Shown: piece by piece, positions 9,506 through 18,617 of the stretch
How positions within the stretch are numbered: position 1 is the stretch's first letter
Layout: every line of letters begins with the position of its first letter
Assembly: GCA_947471985.1 (NCBI GenBank)
Contig: CANIZL010000001.1
Location: 62,001-126,000, forward strand
Direction: 5' to 3'
Source: Verrucomicrobiota bacterium
GTDB taxonomy: Bacteria > Verrucomicrobiota > Verrucomicrobiia > Limisphaerales > UBA9464
Length of the DNA: 64,000 bases
Position numbers and translations under genes: made by a program
Notes under the pieces: generated by a model
Told to the model about the DNA's origin: nothing
The model's input: only the letters and a program-made list of their open reading frames with translations
The model's database searches: none

Positions 9506-10834
9506 ATGCACACCGAGAGTTCTGATTTGAATCGTCGCGACTTCGTCCGGGCGGGTTCCGTAGCCGCCTTCATCGCCGCGCTGGGCGGGGTGCCGGTGAC
9601 CGCCCAGGAGGCCGCCAAGGCGGAGGCGGCGGCCGACAAAACTCTGCCGGTGCCCAAGGCGGATCCTAATTACGCCGAAAAACCGCCGGGACCGCCGGTC
9701 AATTTTGGGATCATCGGCATCGGCACGCAGGGTCGGGATATCATCACCCAGCTCGCCAAGCTGCCCAACGCTCCGGTGGTGGCGATTTGCGATACCTACA
9801 AGGCGGCCTTTCGGCGCGGTGCGGAAGGGGCTCCCAAGGCCAAGCAATACTCCGACGCTGCGGAACTCATTGCCGATCCCGATGTGAAGGCGGTGGTCAT
9901 CGCGACGCCCACGCACCAGCACCGCGCCCTCGCGCTCGCGGCTCTGGCGTCCGGCAAGCACGTTTACCTCGAAGCCCCGATCGCCCATACCCTCGAGGAC
10001 GCCCGCGCCATCGCCGCGGCGGGCAAGGCGATCCGTGATCCCAAGAAGCAGATCTTCCAGGTGGGGTTGCAACTCCGGGAAAACCCCCAGAATCATCACG
10101 TCGCCAAGTTCATTCGCTCCGGGGCCACCGGCCGTCTGGCGATGAGCCGCGGGCAATGGAACAAGAAGATCAGCTGGCGCCGGACCTCCCCGAACCCCGA
10201 ACGGGAACAAGCCCTGAACTGGCGGTTGTATCGCGCCACGTCGCTTGGCCTTCCCGGCGAAGTGGCGATTCATTCCTTCGACGTCGCCCGGTGGTATTAT
10301 GACAAACTGCCCACGGCCGTGACGGCCTTCGGTGGAATCGTGCAATGGGCGGATGACCGTGAAATGGCGGACACGGTGACGGTCGTGGCGGAATACGCGG
10401 GCGGCCTGCGGCATACCTGGACGGGCACGCTGGCGAACTCGTTTGAAGGGGAGCATGACGTGTTCTTTGGCTCGGATGCCGCCGTGCTGATCCGGGACAA
10501 CAAGGCGTGGATGTTCAAGGAATCGGATGCGCCGCTGCTGGGCTGGGAAGTCTATGCCCGGAAAGATGAGTTCCTGAACGAGTCCGGCATCGCCCTGGTG
10601 GCGAACGCGACCAAGATCCTGGCCCAGGGCAAGAAACCCGCGGAGGCGGCCAGTGAATCGGAGTCCCCGCTGAAGTACGCCCTGGAGCGTTTTGTGAACC
10701 ATATCAACGACAGCACGAAGGCGGAGGCGGACTGGCGGGCCGGCTACGAGAGCGCGGTCTGGGCGATCAAGACCGCGGAGGCCATGGCCCGGGGCGGGCG
10801 CGTGGAGCTGGGAGCCGAGCTTTGGACGGTGTGA
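9506..10834 (+). CDS. Gfo/Idh/MocA-family oxidoreductase with Tat-like signal
   Basis: NRRDFVRAGSVAAFIAALGG twin-arginine-like N-terminus; NFGIIGIGTQGRDII and VVIATPTHQHRALALAALASGKHVYLEAPIAHTLEDARAI. Confidence 0.9.
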   Translation: MHTESSDLNRRDFVRAGSVAAFIAALGGVPVTAQEAAKAEAAADKTLPVPKADPNYAEKPPGPPVNFGIIGIGTQGRDIITQLAKLPNAPVVAICDTYKAAFRRGAEGAPKAKQYSDAAELIADPDVKAVVIATPTHQHRALALAALASGKHVYLEAPIAHTLEDARAIAAAGKAIRDPKKQIFQVGLQLRENPQNHHVAKFIRSGATGRLAMSRGQWNKKISWRRTSPNPEREQALNWRLYRATSLGLPGEVAIHSFDVARWYYDKLPTAVTAFGGIVQWADDREMADTVTVVAEYAGGLRHTWTGTLANSFEGEHDVFFGSDAAVLIRDNKAWMFKESDAPLLGWEVYARKDEFLNESGIALVANATKILAQGKKPAEAASESESPLKYALERFVNHINDSTKAEADWRAGYESAVWAIKTAEAMARGGRVELGAELWTV

Positions 10835-10985
10835 GCGGGTTCCGGGTCCAGGGCGCCGCCCGGGCGGTGATTCCTGTGCACCGGCGGTTGCTCCATTCGC
10901 CGAGTCCGGCTAGCCTGCACCGGTTCAATCGGACAACGCAACTTCCGGCCGTATCCGGGGTTGGTTGTCTGTCGACATTTTTGAA

Positions 10986-11402
10986 ATGAAACTGCAAATG
11001 CCTTCCGTCCGAGCCGCGCTGCGACGCCCCACCTCGTTGCGCCGGGCCGGCTTTACGCTGGTCGAGATTATGATCGTGGTGCTCATCATCGGCCTGCTGG
11101 CGATGATTGCGATCCCCAACGTCAAACGTTCCCTCGACAAGGCCCGGTTGGAAAGCATCAAGGCCAATCTCCGAACCATCGACAACGTCAAAACGATGTG
11201 GGCGGCGGAGAACAAAAAGGGCGGCGACTCGAGCCCCAGCCAGGAGGAACTGGCGCCGTACTTCAACATGAAGACCTTCCCCCAACCGGTCGTGGGCGAA
11301 ACCTACAATGTCGGTCGGGTGGATGATGCGCCCACCGCGACGCTGGGATCCAAGCTGCTGGAGCAGCCCGCGGGCAGTACGATCACGCTCGACGGCAAGT
11401 AA
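10986..11402 (+). CDS. Type II secretion/type IV pilin-like prepilin (pseudopilin)
   Basis: RRAGFTLVEIMIVVLIIGLLAMIAIPNVKRSLDKAR prepilin N-methylation motif. Confidence 0.88.
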   Translation: MKLQMPSVRAALRRPTSLRRAGFTLVEIMIVVLIIGLLAMIAIPNVKRSLDKARLESIKANLRTIDNVKTMWAAENKKGGDSSPSQEELAPYFNMKTFPQPVVGETYNVGRVDDAPTATLGSKLLEQPAGSTITLDGK

Positions 11403-11422
11403 CGAGCCGTTGGGGCGGACAC

Positions 11423-11470
11423 CGGGCAGGCACGGCGATTTCAGGCCGTGGCCTGCCCGTTCCATTTTCC
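11423..11470 (+). terminator. Probable terminator after the pseudopilin gene
   Basis: CGGGCAGGCACGGC-loop-GCCGTGGCCTGCCCG stem with one bulge, then TTCCATTTT. Confidence 0.5.
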
Positions 11471-11485
11471 GGGATCAAGTAGGCC

Positions 11486-12586
11486 TCAGATGCCCTCGGC
11501 AAAATTCGGCGCCTGATGGGCCTGGGCCACCTCCGTGCCCAGCGCCGCCCCGTCACGCGCCAGCACGCGGTATTCCCGGATGTTGAAGCTGACGGGTTGA
11601 TCCTCCACCAGACCGAGGCGTTGAAATTCCTCCTTCGTCATCCGGGTTCGGATGATCAGACCGGCGGGGGTGACCAATTCCAGGCGCAGCAGCACCCCCA
11701 GAAAGAACACGTGCCGAAGCGTGGCGGGATAGCGGAATTCTCCGGGGTGCGCCGAGACCTGCACGGCGTAGGGGCGGAAGCCGATGCGCAGAGTTTGTCC
11801 GTCGGCGACGCCGTGGGTGGGGAAACTCAGTTCGTGCAACCGGGCGGCCCCGTCGCGGACCAGGAGTTCGAGCACGTTCATCACCCCGATGAACCGGGCC
11901 ACGGTTTCGTTCACCGGCTCCTCGTAGACTTCGCGGGGGGTGCCCATTTGTTCCAGCCGGCCGCGGCTGAAGACCACGATTCGATGCGCCACTTCCATGG
12001 CCTCCTCCTGGTCATGGGTGACGAAAATCGTCGTGAGATTGAGCTCGTCATGCAGTCGCACCAGCCACTCCCGCAGTTCCTGCCGGATCTTGGCGTCGAC
12101 CGCAGCAAACGGCTCATCGAGTAGCAATACGTCCGGCTTCGGCGCCAGCGCGCGGGCGATGGCGACGCGTTGACGTTGTCCCCCGGAAAGTTGGTGCGGA
12201 TATCGATCCCCGAATTCCCCGAGCCCAAAAACTCCGAGCAATTCGGCGACGCGGGCGGCGATGGCGGCGGCAGACCATTTTTTGACCTTGAGCCCGAACG
12301 CGATGTTTTCGGTCACCGTCATGCTGGGGAACAGCGCGTAGCCCTGGAAGACAAAACCGATATTGCGGCGCTGCACCGGGACGTCGTTGACCCGGCGATC
12401 CTTGATGAGGACGTCGCCGCTGGTGGGAAACTCCAGCCCGGCGATCATCCGCAGCACGGTGGTCTTGCCGCTGCCGCTCGGTCCCAACAGGGCAATCAAT
12501 TCACCGGCGCCCACGGTGAAACTGATTCGTTCGACTGCGGGGACGTCCCCAAAAACTTTGGTGAGGGCGCGTACTTCAATACTCAT
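11486..12586 (-). CDS. cysA: Sulfate/thiosulfate ABC transporter ATP-binding protein
   Basis: Walker A GPSGSGKTT, signature LSGGQRQRVAIARALA, Walker B DVLLLDEPFAAVDAKIRQELREWL; last gene of an operon with two permeases and a sulfate-binding protein. Confidence 0.92.
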   Translation of the reverse strand: MSIEVRALTKVFGDVPAVERISFTVGAGELIALLGPSGSGKTTVLRMIAGLEFPTSGDVLIKDRRVNDVPVQRRNIGFVFQGYALFPSMTVTENIAFGLKVKKWSAAAIAARVAELLGVFGLGEFGDRYPHQLSGGQRQRVAIARALAPKPDVLLLDEPFAAVDAKIRQELREWLVRLHDELNLTTIFVTHDQEEAMEVAHRIVVFSRGRLEQMGTPREVYEEPVNETVARFIGVMNVLELLVRDGAARLHELSFPTHGVADGQTLRIGFRPYAVQVSAHPGEFRYPATLRHVFFLGVLLRLELVTPAGLIIRTRMTKEEFQRLGLVEDQPVSFNIREYRVLARDGAALGTEVAQAHQAPNFAEGI

Positions 12587-12644
12587 GGAGAACGGGTGAG
12601 CGGTGGAGCGGGTTGGGTTGCCGGGGCGTTGGGGATTTGGGCGG

Positions 12645-13496
12645 TCATTTGCGCTGGCGATGTTCCAAGGCGCTCTTGAAGGCCAGGGTGAGCAGGGCGA
12701 GCAGGACCAGCAGGCTGGCGACCGCGAAGGCCTGCTGGCCCTTGTGCTCGGAATTCAGGGTATCGACCCAGAGGGGCAGGGGAATCTCCCCGGGGATGGG
12801 ACGGCTGACGACATAGACCGCACCGAATTCCCCCATCGCCCGCGCATTGGCCAGGATCACGCCGTAGAGAACGCCCCATTTTACGCTGGGCAGAGTCACC
12901 TGCGCGAAGGTCTGCCAGCCGTTGGCACCGAGGGTCAGGGCGGCTTGTTCCGGATCCGTTCCCTGCTGTTGCATCACGGGAATCAATTCCCGCGCCACCA
13001 GTGGGAAAGTTACGAAGAGCGTGGCCAACACCATGCCCGGAAAGGCGAAAACAATCCGGATATCATGATCCCGCAACCACGGACCGAAAAATCCCTGGGC
13101 GCCGAACAGGACGAGCAACATCACCCCCACCACGACCGGAGATACGGCAAACGGCAAATCGATCAGCGTCAGAATCAGGGTCTTGGCGCGAAATTCAAAC
13201 TTGGTCAGGGCCCAGGCGGCGACCACGCCGAAGAGGCAGTTCAGTGGCACGACGATGGCGGCCAGCGTGAAGGTAATCCAGATCGCGGCAACGGTCGCGG
13301 GCTGGCTCAACGCGCTCCAGTACGCCCGCCAACCGTGACTGAAAGCTTCGGCGAAAACGCTGACCAGCGGCAGCACCAGCAGCAAGCCCACCCATACCAG
13401 CGCCAGGCCGATCAGACACCACTTCACGATGCCGGATTCGTCGCTGGCGTGGACCCGCACGAATCGGGTGGTGGAGGTGGAAGTTTGATCCGACAT
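12645..13496 (-). CDS. cysW: Sulfate ABC transporter permease CysW
   Basis: CysW-like permease with NARAMGEFGAVYVVSRPIPGEIPLPLWVDTLNSEH, between cysA and cysT. Confidence 0.9.
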   Translation of the reverse strand: MSDQTSTSTTRFVRVHASDESGIVKWCLIGLALVWVGLLLVLPLVSVFAEAFSHGWRAYWSALSQPATVAAIWITFTLAAIVVPLNCLFGVVAAWALTKFEFRAKTLILTLIDLPFAVSPVVVGVMLLVLFGAQGFFGPWLRDHDIRIVFAFPGMVLATLFVTFPLVARELIPVMQQQGTDPEQAALTLGANGWQTFAQVTLPSVKWGVLYGVILANARAMGEFGAVYVVSRPIPGEIPLPLWVDTLNSEHKGQQAFAVASLLVLLALLTLAFKSALEHRQRK

Positions 13497-13520
13497 GGTG
13501 GTCGTAAGGGGTATCCCAGC

Positions 13521-14378
13521 TCAGGCCGCTTGAAACCGGCGGGCCCGGGCTTCCAACAGATTGATCACGCCGAGCAGCACGAACGAGACCATCAACAGGA
13601 AGATGGCAATCGACAGGGCCGCTTCAATTTCGTAGGCGTCGAGATGTTCGATGATCAACTGGGGGGCGATCTGCGTTTCGTAAGGCAGGTTGCTGGACAT
13701 GTATTGGATGCTGCCGAACTCCCCAATGCAGCGCGCAAAGGCGAGCGCGAAGCCGGTCAACAAACTGGGCAGCAGCGTCGGCAGGATCACCTGCACGAAC
13801 GTTCGCAGGCGCCCGGCACCCAGGGTGGCAGCGGCCTCCTCCAGACCCTTGTCCAACATCTGAATGACCGGTTGAACCGTGCGGACGACGAAGGGGAAAC
13901 TGACAAAGACCAGAGCGATGACGACCCCGGTGCGACTGTAGGCGAGTTTGACGCCCTCGGGACCGAAGAAAGTGCCCACTACGGAACCGGGCGCCACCCA
14001 GCGGCCGATCCAGCCATTGGGCGCATAAACGCTGGCCAAGGCCAGGCCGCCAACGGCCGTGGGCAGGGCGAAGGGAACATCCACCAAGGCATCCACGAGC
14101 CGACGGCCGGGAAATTCATAGCGGGACAGGATCCAGGCGAGCAGCAAGCCCCCGGCGACGTTCAGGCTCGCGGCGATGAACGAGGCCAGGAAGGTCAACC
14201 GATACGCCGCAACCGCGCGGGGTGCGGCGACGTACCGCCAGAATTCGCTCCAGCCGACGCCACTGGTTTTCAAGAGCAGGAAGCCCAGCGGCAGCAGCAC
14301 GACGAGGCTCAGGTAGGAGATCGTGAATCCGAGGGTCAGCCCGTACCCCGGCAGCGGCGATGGTTGGCGGCGAAACAT
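13521..14378 (-). CDS. cysT: Sulfate ABC transporter permease CysT (CysU)
   Basis: PGYGLTLGFTISYLSLVVLLPLGFLLLK...FALAFARCIGEFGSIQYMSSNLPYETQIAPQLIIEHLDAY. Start set at the ATG (14376-14378), 5 bp after the stop of the upstream gene. Confidence 0.9.
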   Translation of the reverse strand: MFRRQPSPLPGYGLTLGFTISYLSLVVLLPLGFLLLKTSGVGWSEFWRYVAAPRAVAAYRLTFLASFIAASLNVAGGLLLAWILSRYEFPGRRLVDALVDVPFALPTAVGGLALASVYAPNGWIGRWVAPGSVVGTFFGPEGVKLAYSRTGVVIALVFVSFPFVVRTVQPVIQMLDKGLEEAAATLGAGRLRTFVQVILPTLLPSLLTGFALAFARCIGEFGSIQYMSSNLPYETQIAPQLIIEHLDAYEIEAALSIAIFLLMVSFVLLGVINLLEARARRFQAA

Positions 14379-14382
14379 GAGG

Positions 14383-15465
14383 TCAACGCTGGCGGCCGTA
14401 AGCCTGATCAAAAACACCACCCTCGGCAAAATGCTTCACCATGACGGCATCCCAGCCGCCGAGATCGCGGTCGATATCGACCAGGTCCACGTTCGGGAAT
14501 TGGGCGGTGAACTGTTGGCGCACTCCCGGATCGCGGGGGCGAAAGTGATTGCGGGCGATGATTTCCTGAGCCCGGGGCGTGTAGAGAAAATCGAGGTAGG
14601 CGTTGGCGGTTTCCAGTGAGCCGTGCTTTCGTGCCACCCGTTCCACGACGGCCACCGGCATTTCCACGTCGACGCTGAGGCCGGGATAAATCACCTCAAA
14701 ACCGGCGTTCTTGTACTCCTGGGCCACGATGCGCTGTTCTGCCTCCAAGGTGATCAGGGCGTCGCCCATCCGGCGTTGGACGAAGGTGATCGTTGCGCCG
14801 CGCGAGCCGGTGTCCAGGACCGGGGCCCGGGCGTAGAGATCCGCCACAAAGGCGCGGGCGCGGGATTCATCACCGCCGGAGGACTTCAAAGCACTGGCCC
14901 ACGCACTCAAATGCACCATCCGCGCCGTGCCGCTGGTCTTGGGATTCGCCATCGCCAGGCGCACGCCCGGCTGAACGAGGTCCGCCCAGTCGTGAATTTT
15001 GCGCGGGTTTCCCGACCGGACTACGAAGACGATGACGCTCGAATACGGGGCGGAATGATACGGTTTCAACGACCGCCAGTTCGTGGACATGAGGTGACCG
15101 CGCCGGGCGATGTTGTCGATGTCACTGACGGTGTTGAGTGTGACGACGTCGGCGTCCACGCCGTCGATCACCGAGCGGGCCTGTTTGCTGGCACCGGCGT
15201 GGGATTGGGAGATCTCCACTTTACGGCCGAATTGCTGCTGAAGCGCCGGGCGGGCGGCGGCGTTCACCTCCGCAAAAAGCTCCCGGCTCACGTCGAAGGA
15301 CACATTCAACAGCGGGGGAGGTTCAGACGGATGGCCGTTGGCCGGTCGGCAGCCCGACAGCAGTGCCAGGGCGGCGCCCGTCACCAAAGGGATCGCCCAA
15401 TGCCGCAGGCGCCGCGCCGCGATGGCGCGAGGGATCCTTGCGAGCACTGCCCGTGGTAAAAGCAT
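14383..15465 (-). CDS. Sulfate ABC transporter substrate-binding protein
   Basis: LLNVSFDVSRELFAEVNAAARPALQQQFGRKVEISQSHAGASKQARSVIDGVDADVVTLNTVSDID: Sbp/CysP family. Confidence 0.92.
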   Translation of the reverse strand: MLLPRAVLARIPRAIAARRLRHWAIPLVTGAALALLSGCRPANGHPSEPPPLLNVSFDVSRELFAEVNAAARPALQQQFGRKVEISQSHAGASKQARSVIDGVDADVVTLNTVSDIDNIARRGHLMSTNWRSLKPYHSAPYSSVIVFVVRSGNPRKIHDWADLVQPGVRLAMANPKTSGTARMVHLSAWASALKSSGGDESRARAFVADLYARAPVLDTGSRGATITFVQRRMGDALITLEAEQRIVAQEYKNAGFEVIYPGLSVDVEMPVAVVERVARKHGSLETANAYLDFLYTPRAQEIIARNHFRPRDPGVRQQFTAQFPNVDLVDIDRDLGGWDAVMVKHFAEGGVFDQAYGRQR

Positions 15466-15492
15466 GTAACTTAGGTAGGCAACCTTTGATTG

Positions 15493-15517
15493 AAATCCTA
15501 CTGAGTCAATGGGATTT
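15493..15517. promoter_or_regulatory. 25-bp dyad operator candidate between the sulfate transport operon and the Rrf2 gene
   Basis: AAATCCTACTGAGTCAATGGGATTT is close to AAATCCYAYTGASTCARTRGGATTT: 20 of 25 positions match the reverse complement. It lies in the divergent intergenic region. Confidence 0.6.
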
Positions 15518-15548
15518 AATTGAATTGGCGATCGACGGGAGCAAGCTG

Positions 15549-16019
15549 ATGAGGCTGATGAAGCTTTCTGTGCGAGGTGAATACGCGTTGCGGGCGCTGC
15601 TGGTCTTGGGCCGGCTTCGCACGGGAGCCGTGGTCTCCATTCAAGCCATGGCCGCGGAGCAGCACTTGCCGCGGAAATTCCTGGAGCAGATTCTGAACGA
15701 TCTGCGGCGCGCCGGAATTGTCGAGAGCCGTCGGGGCGCGGCCGGTGGTTATCGCCTTTCCCGGTCGGCCAACGATATCTCGCTGGCCGAAGTGATCCGT
15801 CGCGTGGACGGCGCCTTGGCGCCGGTCAGTTGTGTGAGTGAGCGGTTCTACGAGAAGTGCACGTGTCCGGACGAAACCCGGTGTCCCCTGCGGTCGATCA
15901 TGAAAGAGGTGCGCGACTCCGTGGCGGTGCAGATGGAGCGGACCAGTGTGGCGGATCTGGTGGCCCGGGAGCGCCTATTGCAGACCTCACCGATGCCGTC
16001 GTTGGATTACGAGATCTAG
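15549..16019 (+). CDS. Rrf2-family transcriptional regulator
   Basis: MRLMKLSVRGEYALRALLVLGRL...VVSIQAMAAEQHLPRKFLEQILNDLRRAGIVESRRGAAGGYRLSRSANDISLAEVIRRVDG; C-terminal Cys cluster CVSERFYEKCTCPDETRCPL. Confidence 0.93.
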   Translation: MRLMKLSVRGEYALRALLVLGRLRTGAVVSIQAMAAEQHLPRKFLEQILNDLRRAGIVESRRGAAGGYRLSRSANDISLAEVIRRVDGALAPVSCVSERFYEKCTCPDETRCPLRSIMKEVRDSVAVQMERTSVADLVARERLLQTSPMPSLDYEI

Positions 16020-16160
16020 CCCCCGGCGTTCCCCCTGGGGCGACGTCGTCGTTGGGACCGACCAAATTCGTTTGGCCCGATCCAAAACTCCATCGACGGT
16101 CGCTCACCGGTTGGCCGGAAATCAGGATGGTACCGGCAGTTCAATGATGATCATGGCTCC

Positions 16161-17237
16161 ATGGCAGCGAACGGTGAGGCGGCATTCGTGAATCCGGTGC
16201 CTTCGGTGCCGCCGGCGGCGGAAGGCACCCGGTCCCGTCGGGTAGCCGGTCTGGATCCGATCCGCGGTGTGCTGGCGCTGATCGTGATGCTCCATCACGG
16301 CGCACTGCCGCCGGTCATGTACGGCTACGACGCCACCCATGCGGTGCTGCGAAAGTTGAATATCCTCTTCGCTTGGTCGTGGAATGGGCAATTGGCGGTG
16401 GTGGGGTTCTTTCTGATCTCGGGTTTTTGCATTCATTATCCCTACATCCGACGGCCGTTGCCGTTGGCCGCCTTCTACCTCAACCGGATCATCCGTCTCG
16501 CGTTGCCGGCCGCGGTGGCGATCGTAATTACCTGGCTGGCGCGGCAGCGGCAGCCCTTTCAGTTGGACGGCATTCCCATCTGGTCGCTGTGGTCGGAGCT
16601 GATTTACTACGCCATCTATCCATTCGTTTTGCCGTTGCTGCGTCAGGGCCGCTGGAAGCTCGTGCTCACGGTGGCTTACGTGCTGGCGGGATGCGTCCTC
16701 CTGCGGACCGCGGTTCACATTCGATATACCGATTTTGGAGTCATCGGCACGGCGATCGTGGGATTCCCCGTCTGGTTGCTGGGGGCGCGATTGGCCGAGG
16801 AAATTTTTCATCACCGCGACAAGTTTAGGTTCCCCATCAAAATCAGCCTTCTCCGCGGCGCGCTTTTCGGCGTCGGTGGCGTCACTCTGGCCATCGCTTA
16901 TTGGGGCCTGGTCGGATTGGGTTGGACGCTCACCGCGGTGTCGCCGCTGATCTACTTTTGGGTGCGGGAGGAAATTGTCCGTTACGGCACCCTCCCGGAA
17001 CCGCGGTGGTTGGCGGTAGTTGGCCAGTTCAGTTACTCCATTTACCTGATGCATCTGGTAATCCTGGGTTGCCTGGAGCGTTTCCCCTTGGAGATGCTGG
17101 GCGGCAATCTGGCTTGGGCGATCCAGGTGGCGGCTGTGTTGGGGGGCTCCTATCTCTTTTATTGCCTCGTTGAACGTCCGTCGCATCAGTTGAGCCGGCG
17201 GGCCATGGCCTGGATTGGACCTGCGGAAAAGCGGTAA
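16161..17237 (+). CDS. Acyltransferase family 3 (OafA/YrhL-like) membrane protein
   Basis: GLDPIRGVLALIVMLHHGALPP, multiple TM segments, FSYSIYLMHLVILG. Confidence 0.85.
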   Translation: MAANGEAAFVNPVPSVPPAAEGTRSRRVAGLDPIRGVLALIVMLHHGALPPVMYGYDATHAVLRKLNILFAWSWNGQLAVVGFFLISGFCIHYPYIRRPLPLAAFYLNRIIRLALPAAVAIVITWLARQRQPFQLDGIPIWSLWSELIYYAIYPFVLPLLRQGRWKLVLTVAYVLAGCVLLRTAVHIRYTDFGVIGTAIVGFPVWLLGARLAEEIFHHRDKFRFPIKISLLRGALFGVGGVTLAIAYWGLVGLGWTLTAVSPLIYFWVREEIVRYGTLPEPRWLAVVGQFSYSIYLMHLVILGCLERFPLEMLGGNLAWAIQVAAVLGGSYLFYCLVERPSHQLSRRAMAWIGPAEKR

Positions 17238-17373
17238 GGTGCGCCCCCGCCTGGCTTGGGATCCCTCTGACTCGGGGGGCGGAAGGCAGAAGTGCCGGGC
17301 CCCGGGGAGCCCCGCGGGCAACGGCCGGGTGGTTCCTGCTGGCGTCCCGGGCCGGACGCCGCACACTCCGGGC

Positions 17374-18549
17374 ATGAAGCTGAATCATGGGCTGCACCTG
17401 GCCTACTGTACCAACGTCCACCGGGGTGAGACCTGGGCCGAGACGTTCGCCGCGCTGGAGAAACATACTTTGGCGGTGCGGCGGCGGGTGGCTCCAGACC
17501 AGCCGTATGCCATCGGCCTGCGCTTGGGCGACACGGCTTCGCGCGAACTGGCCGACCCGGCGCGGTTGCGCGCCTTCCAAAGCTGGCTCCGTCTCCACGG
17601 CTGCTATGTCTTCACCATCAACGGCTTTCCCTACGGCCATTTTCATGGGCGGCGCGTCAAGGAGCAGGTGTTTCAACCCGACTGGACCACACCGGAGCGG
17701 TTGGAGTACACGAATCGGCTTTTCGATCTGCTGGCGGAATTGCTGCCCGAGGGGATGACGGGTTCGGTCAGTACGGTGCCAATCTCGCACAAACTTTTCC
17801 GACTGACCGCGTCGCAGGCCGCCGCGGCCCGGGCGAATATCTGGCGGTGTGTGGACCATCTCGAAAAGCTCACCCGGCGCACCGGTCGGGATTTTCATCT
17901 GGGCCTCGAACCGGAACCGCTCGGCTACGTGGAGAACACCGGCGAGGTGGTCAGTCTCTTTGAACAACTGCGGGCGGATCGGCCGGGTGATCAACGGCTC
18001 CGCGAGCACCTCGGGGTCAACTACGACACCTGCCATCTGGCGATCGAATACGAAGCGCCCCAGCAGGCCTTTGCGCGCCTGCGCAAGGCGGGCATCCGGA
18101 TCAGCAAGATTCATCTCAGTAACGCGCTGCGCGTGCACCCGACGGCGCAGGTGCGCGAGGCGTTAAAGGCGTTTGCGGAAGACGTCTATTTTCATCAGGT
18201 GATCGAGCGCCGGGCCGATGGGGAATTGGTGCGGTACGCCGACCTGGACGAAGCGTTGGTGACGGAAATGGCGGACGGACCCCAGCTGGATCGGGAATGG
18301 CGGATTCATTTTCACATTCCGCTCCATGCCGCGCCCACTCCTTTGTTTGGCAACACGGCCGATCATCTGCTCGGAACGTTGGATGAAGTGCGGAGTCATC
18401 CGGGGATGTGCTCGCATTTCGAAATGGAAACCTACACCTGGGAGGTGCTGCCGGGCGCCCTCAAACAATCGTCCGTCGTGGAGCAGCTGGTTGCGGAATA
18501 CGAATGGACGCTTGCCGAGTTTGCGCACCGGGGGATCCGGCGGGTGTGA
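17374..18549 (+). CDS. eboE: EboE-like metabolite traffic protein (TIM-barrel fold)
   Basis: HLAYCTNVHRGETWAETFAALEKHTLAVRRRVAPDQPYAIGLRLGDTAS...YVFTINGFPYGHFHGRRVKEQVFQPDWTTPERLEYTNRLFDLLAELLPEG matches the EboE signature as I know it. Confidence 0.8.
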   Translation: MKLNHGLHLAYCTNVHRGETWAETFAALEKHTLAVRRRVAPDQPYAIGLRLGDTASRELADPARLRAFQSWLRLHGCYVFTINGFPYGHFHGRRVKEQVFQPDWTTPERLEYTNRLFDLLAELLPEGMTGSVSTVPISHKLFRLTASQAAAARANIWRCVDHLEKLTRRTGRDFHLGLEPEPLGYVENTGEVVSLFEQLRADRPGDQRLREHLGVNYDTCHLAIEYEAPQQAFARLRKAGIRISKIHLSNALRVHPTAQVREALKAFAEDVYFHQVIERRADGELVRYADLDEALVTEMADGPQLDREWRIHFHIPLHAAPTPLFGNTADHLLGTLDEVRSHPGMCSHFEMETYTWEVLPGALKQSSVVEQLVAEYEWTLAEFAHRGIRRV

Positions 18550-18617
18550 TCGCGGGTGAAAACCAAGCGTAGCTGTATCGATAGAAGAGCGAATTGAGGC
18601 GGTGGAAGTCCTGACGG

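Noticed and set aside
9497-10702. 401-aa antisense ORF opposite the first Gfo/Idh/MocA gene
   Set aside because: Shadow ORF; the sense gene is unambiguous.
10835-10985. Possible tRNA-like GGTTCAATC element near 10922
   Set aside because: No convincing acceptor, D or anticodon arms could be drawn by eye; it needs tRNAscan to exclude fully.
12603-14444. 613-aa plus-strand ORF across cysW/cysT
   Set aside because: Antisense of two well-recognised permease genes; Q/G/R/H-rich translation without domain signal.
16122-17375. 417-aa minus ORF over the acyltransferase
   Set aside because: Sense acyltransferase has proper TM and signature motifs; antisense product is R/Q/H-rich.
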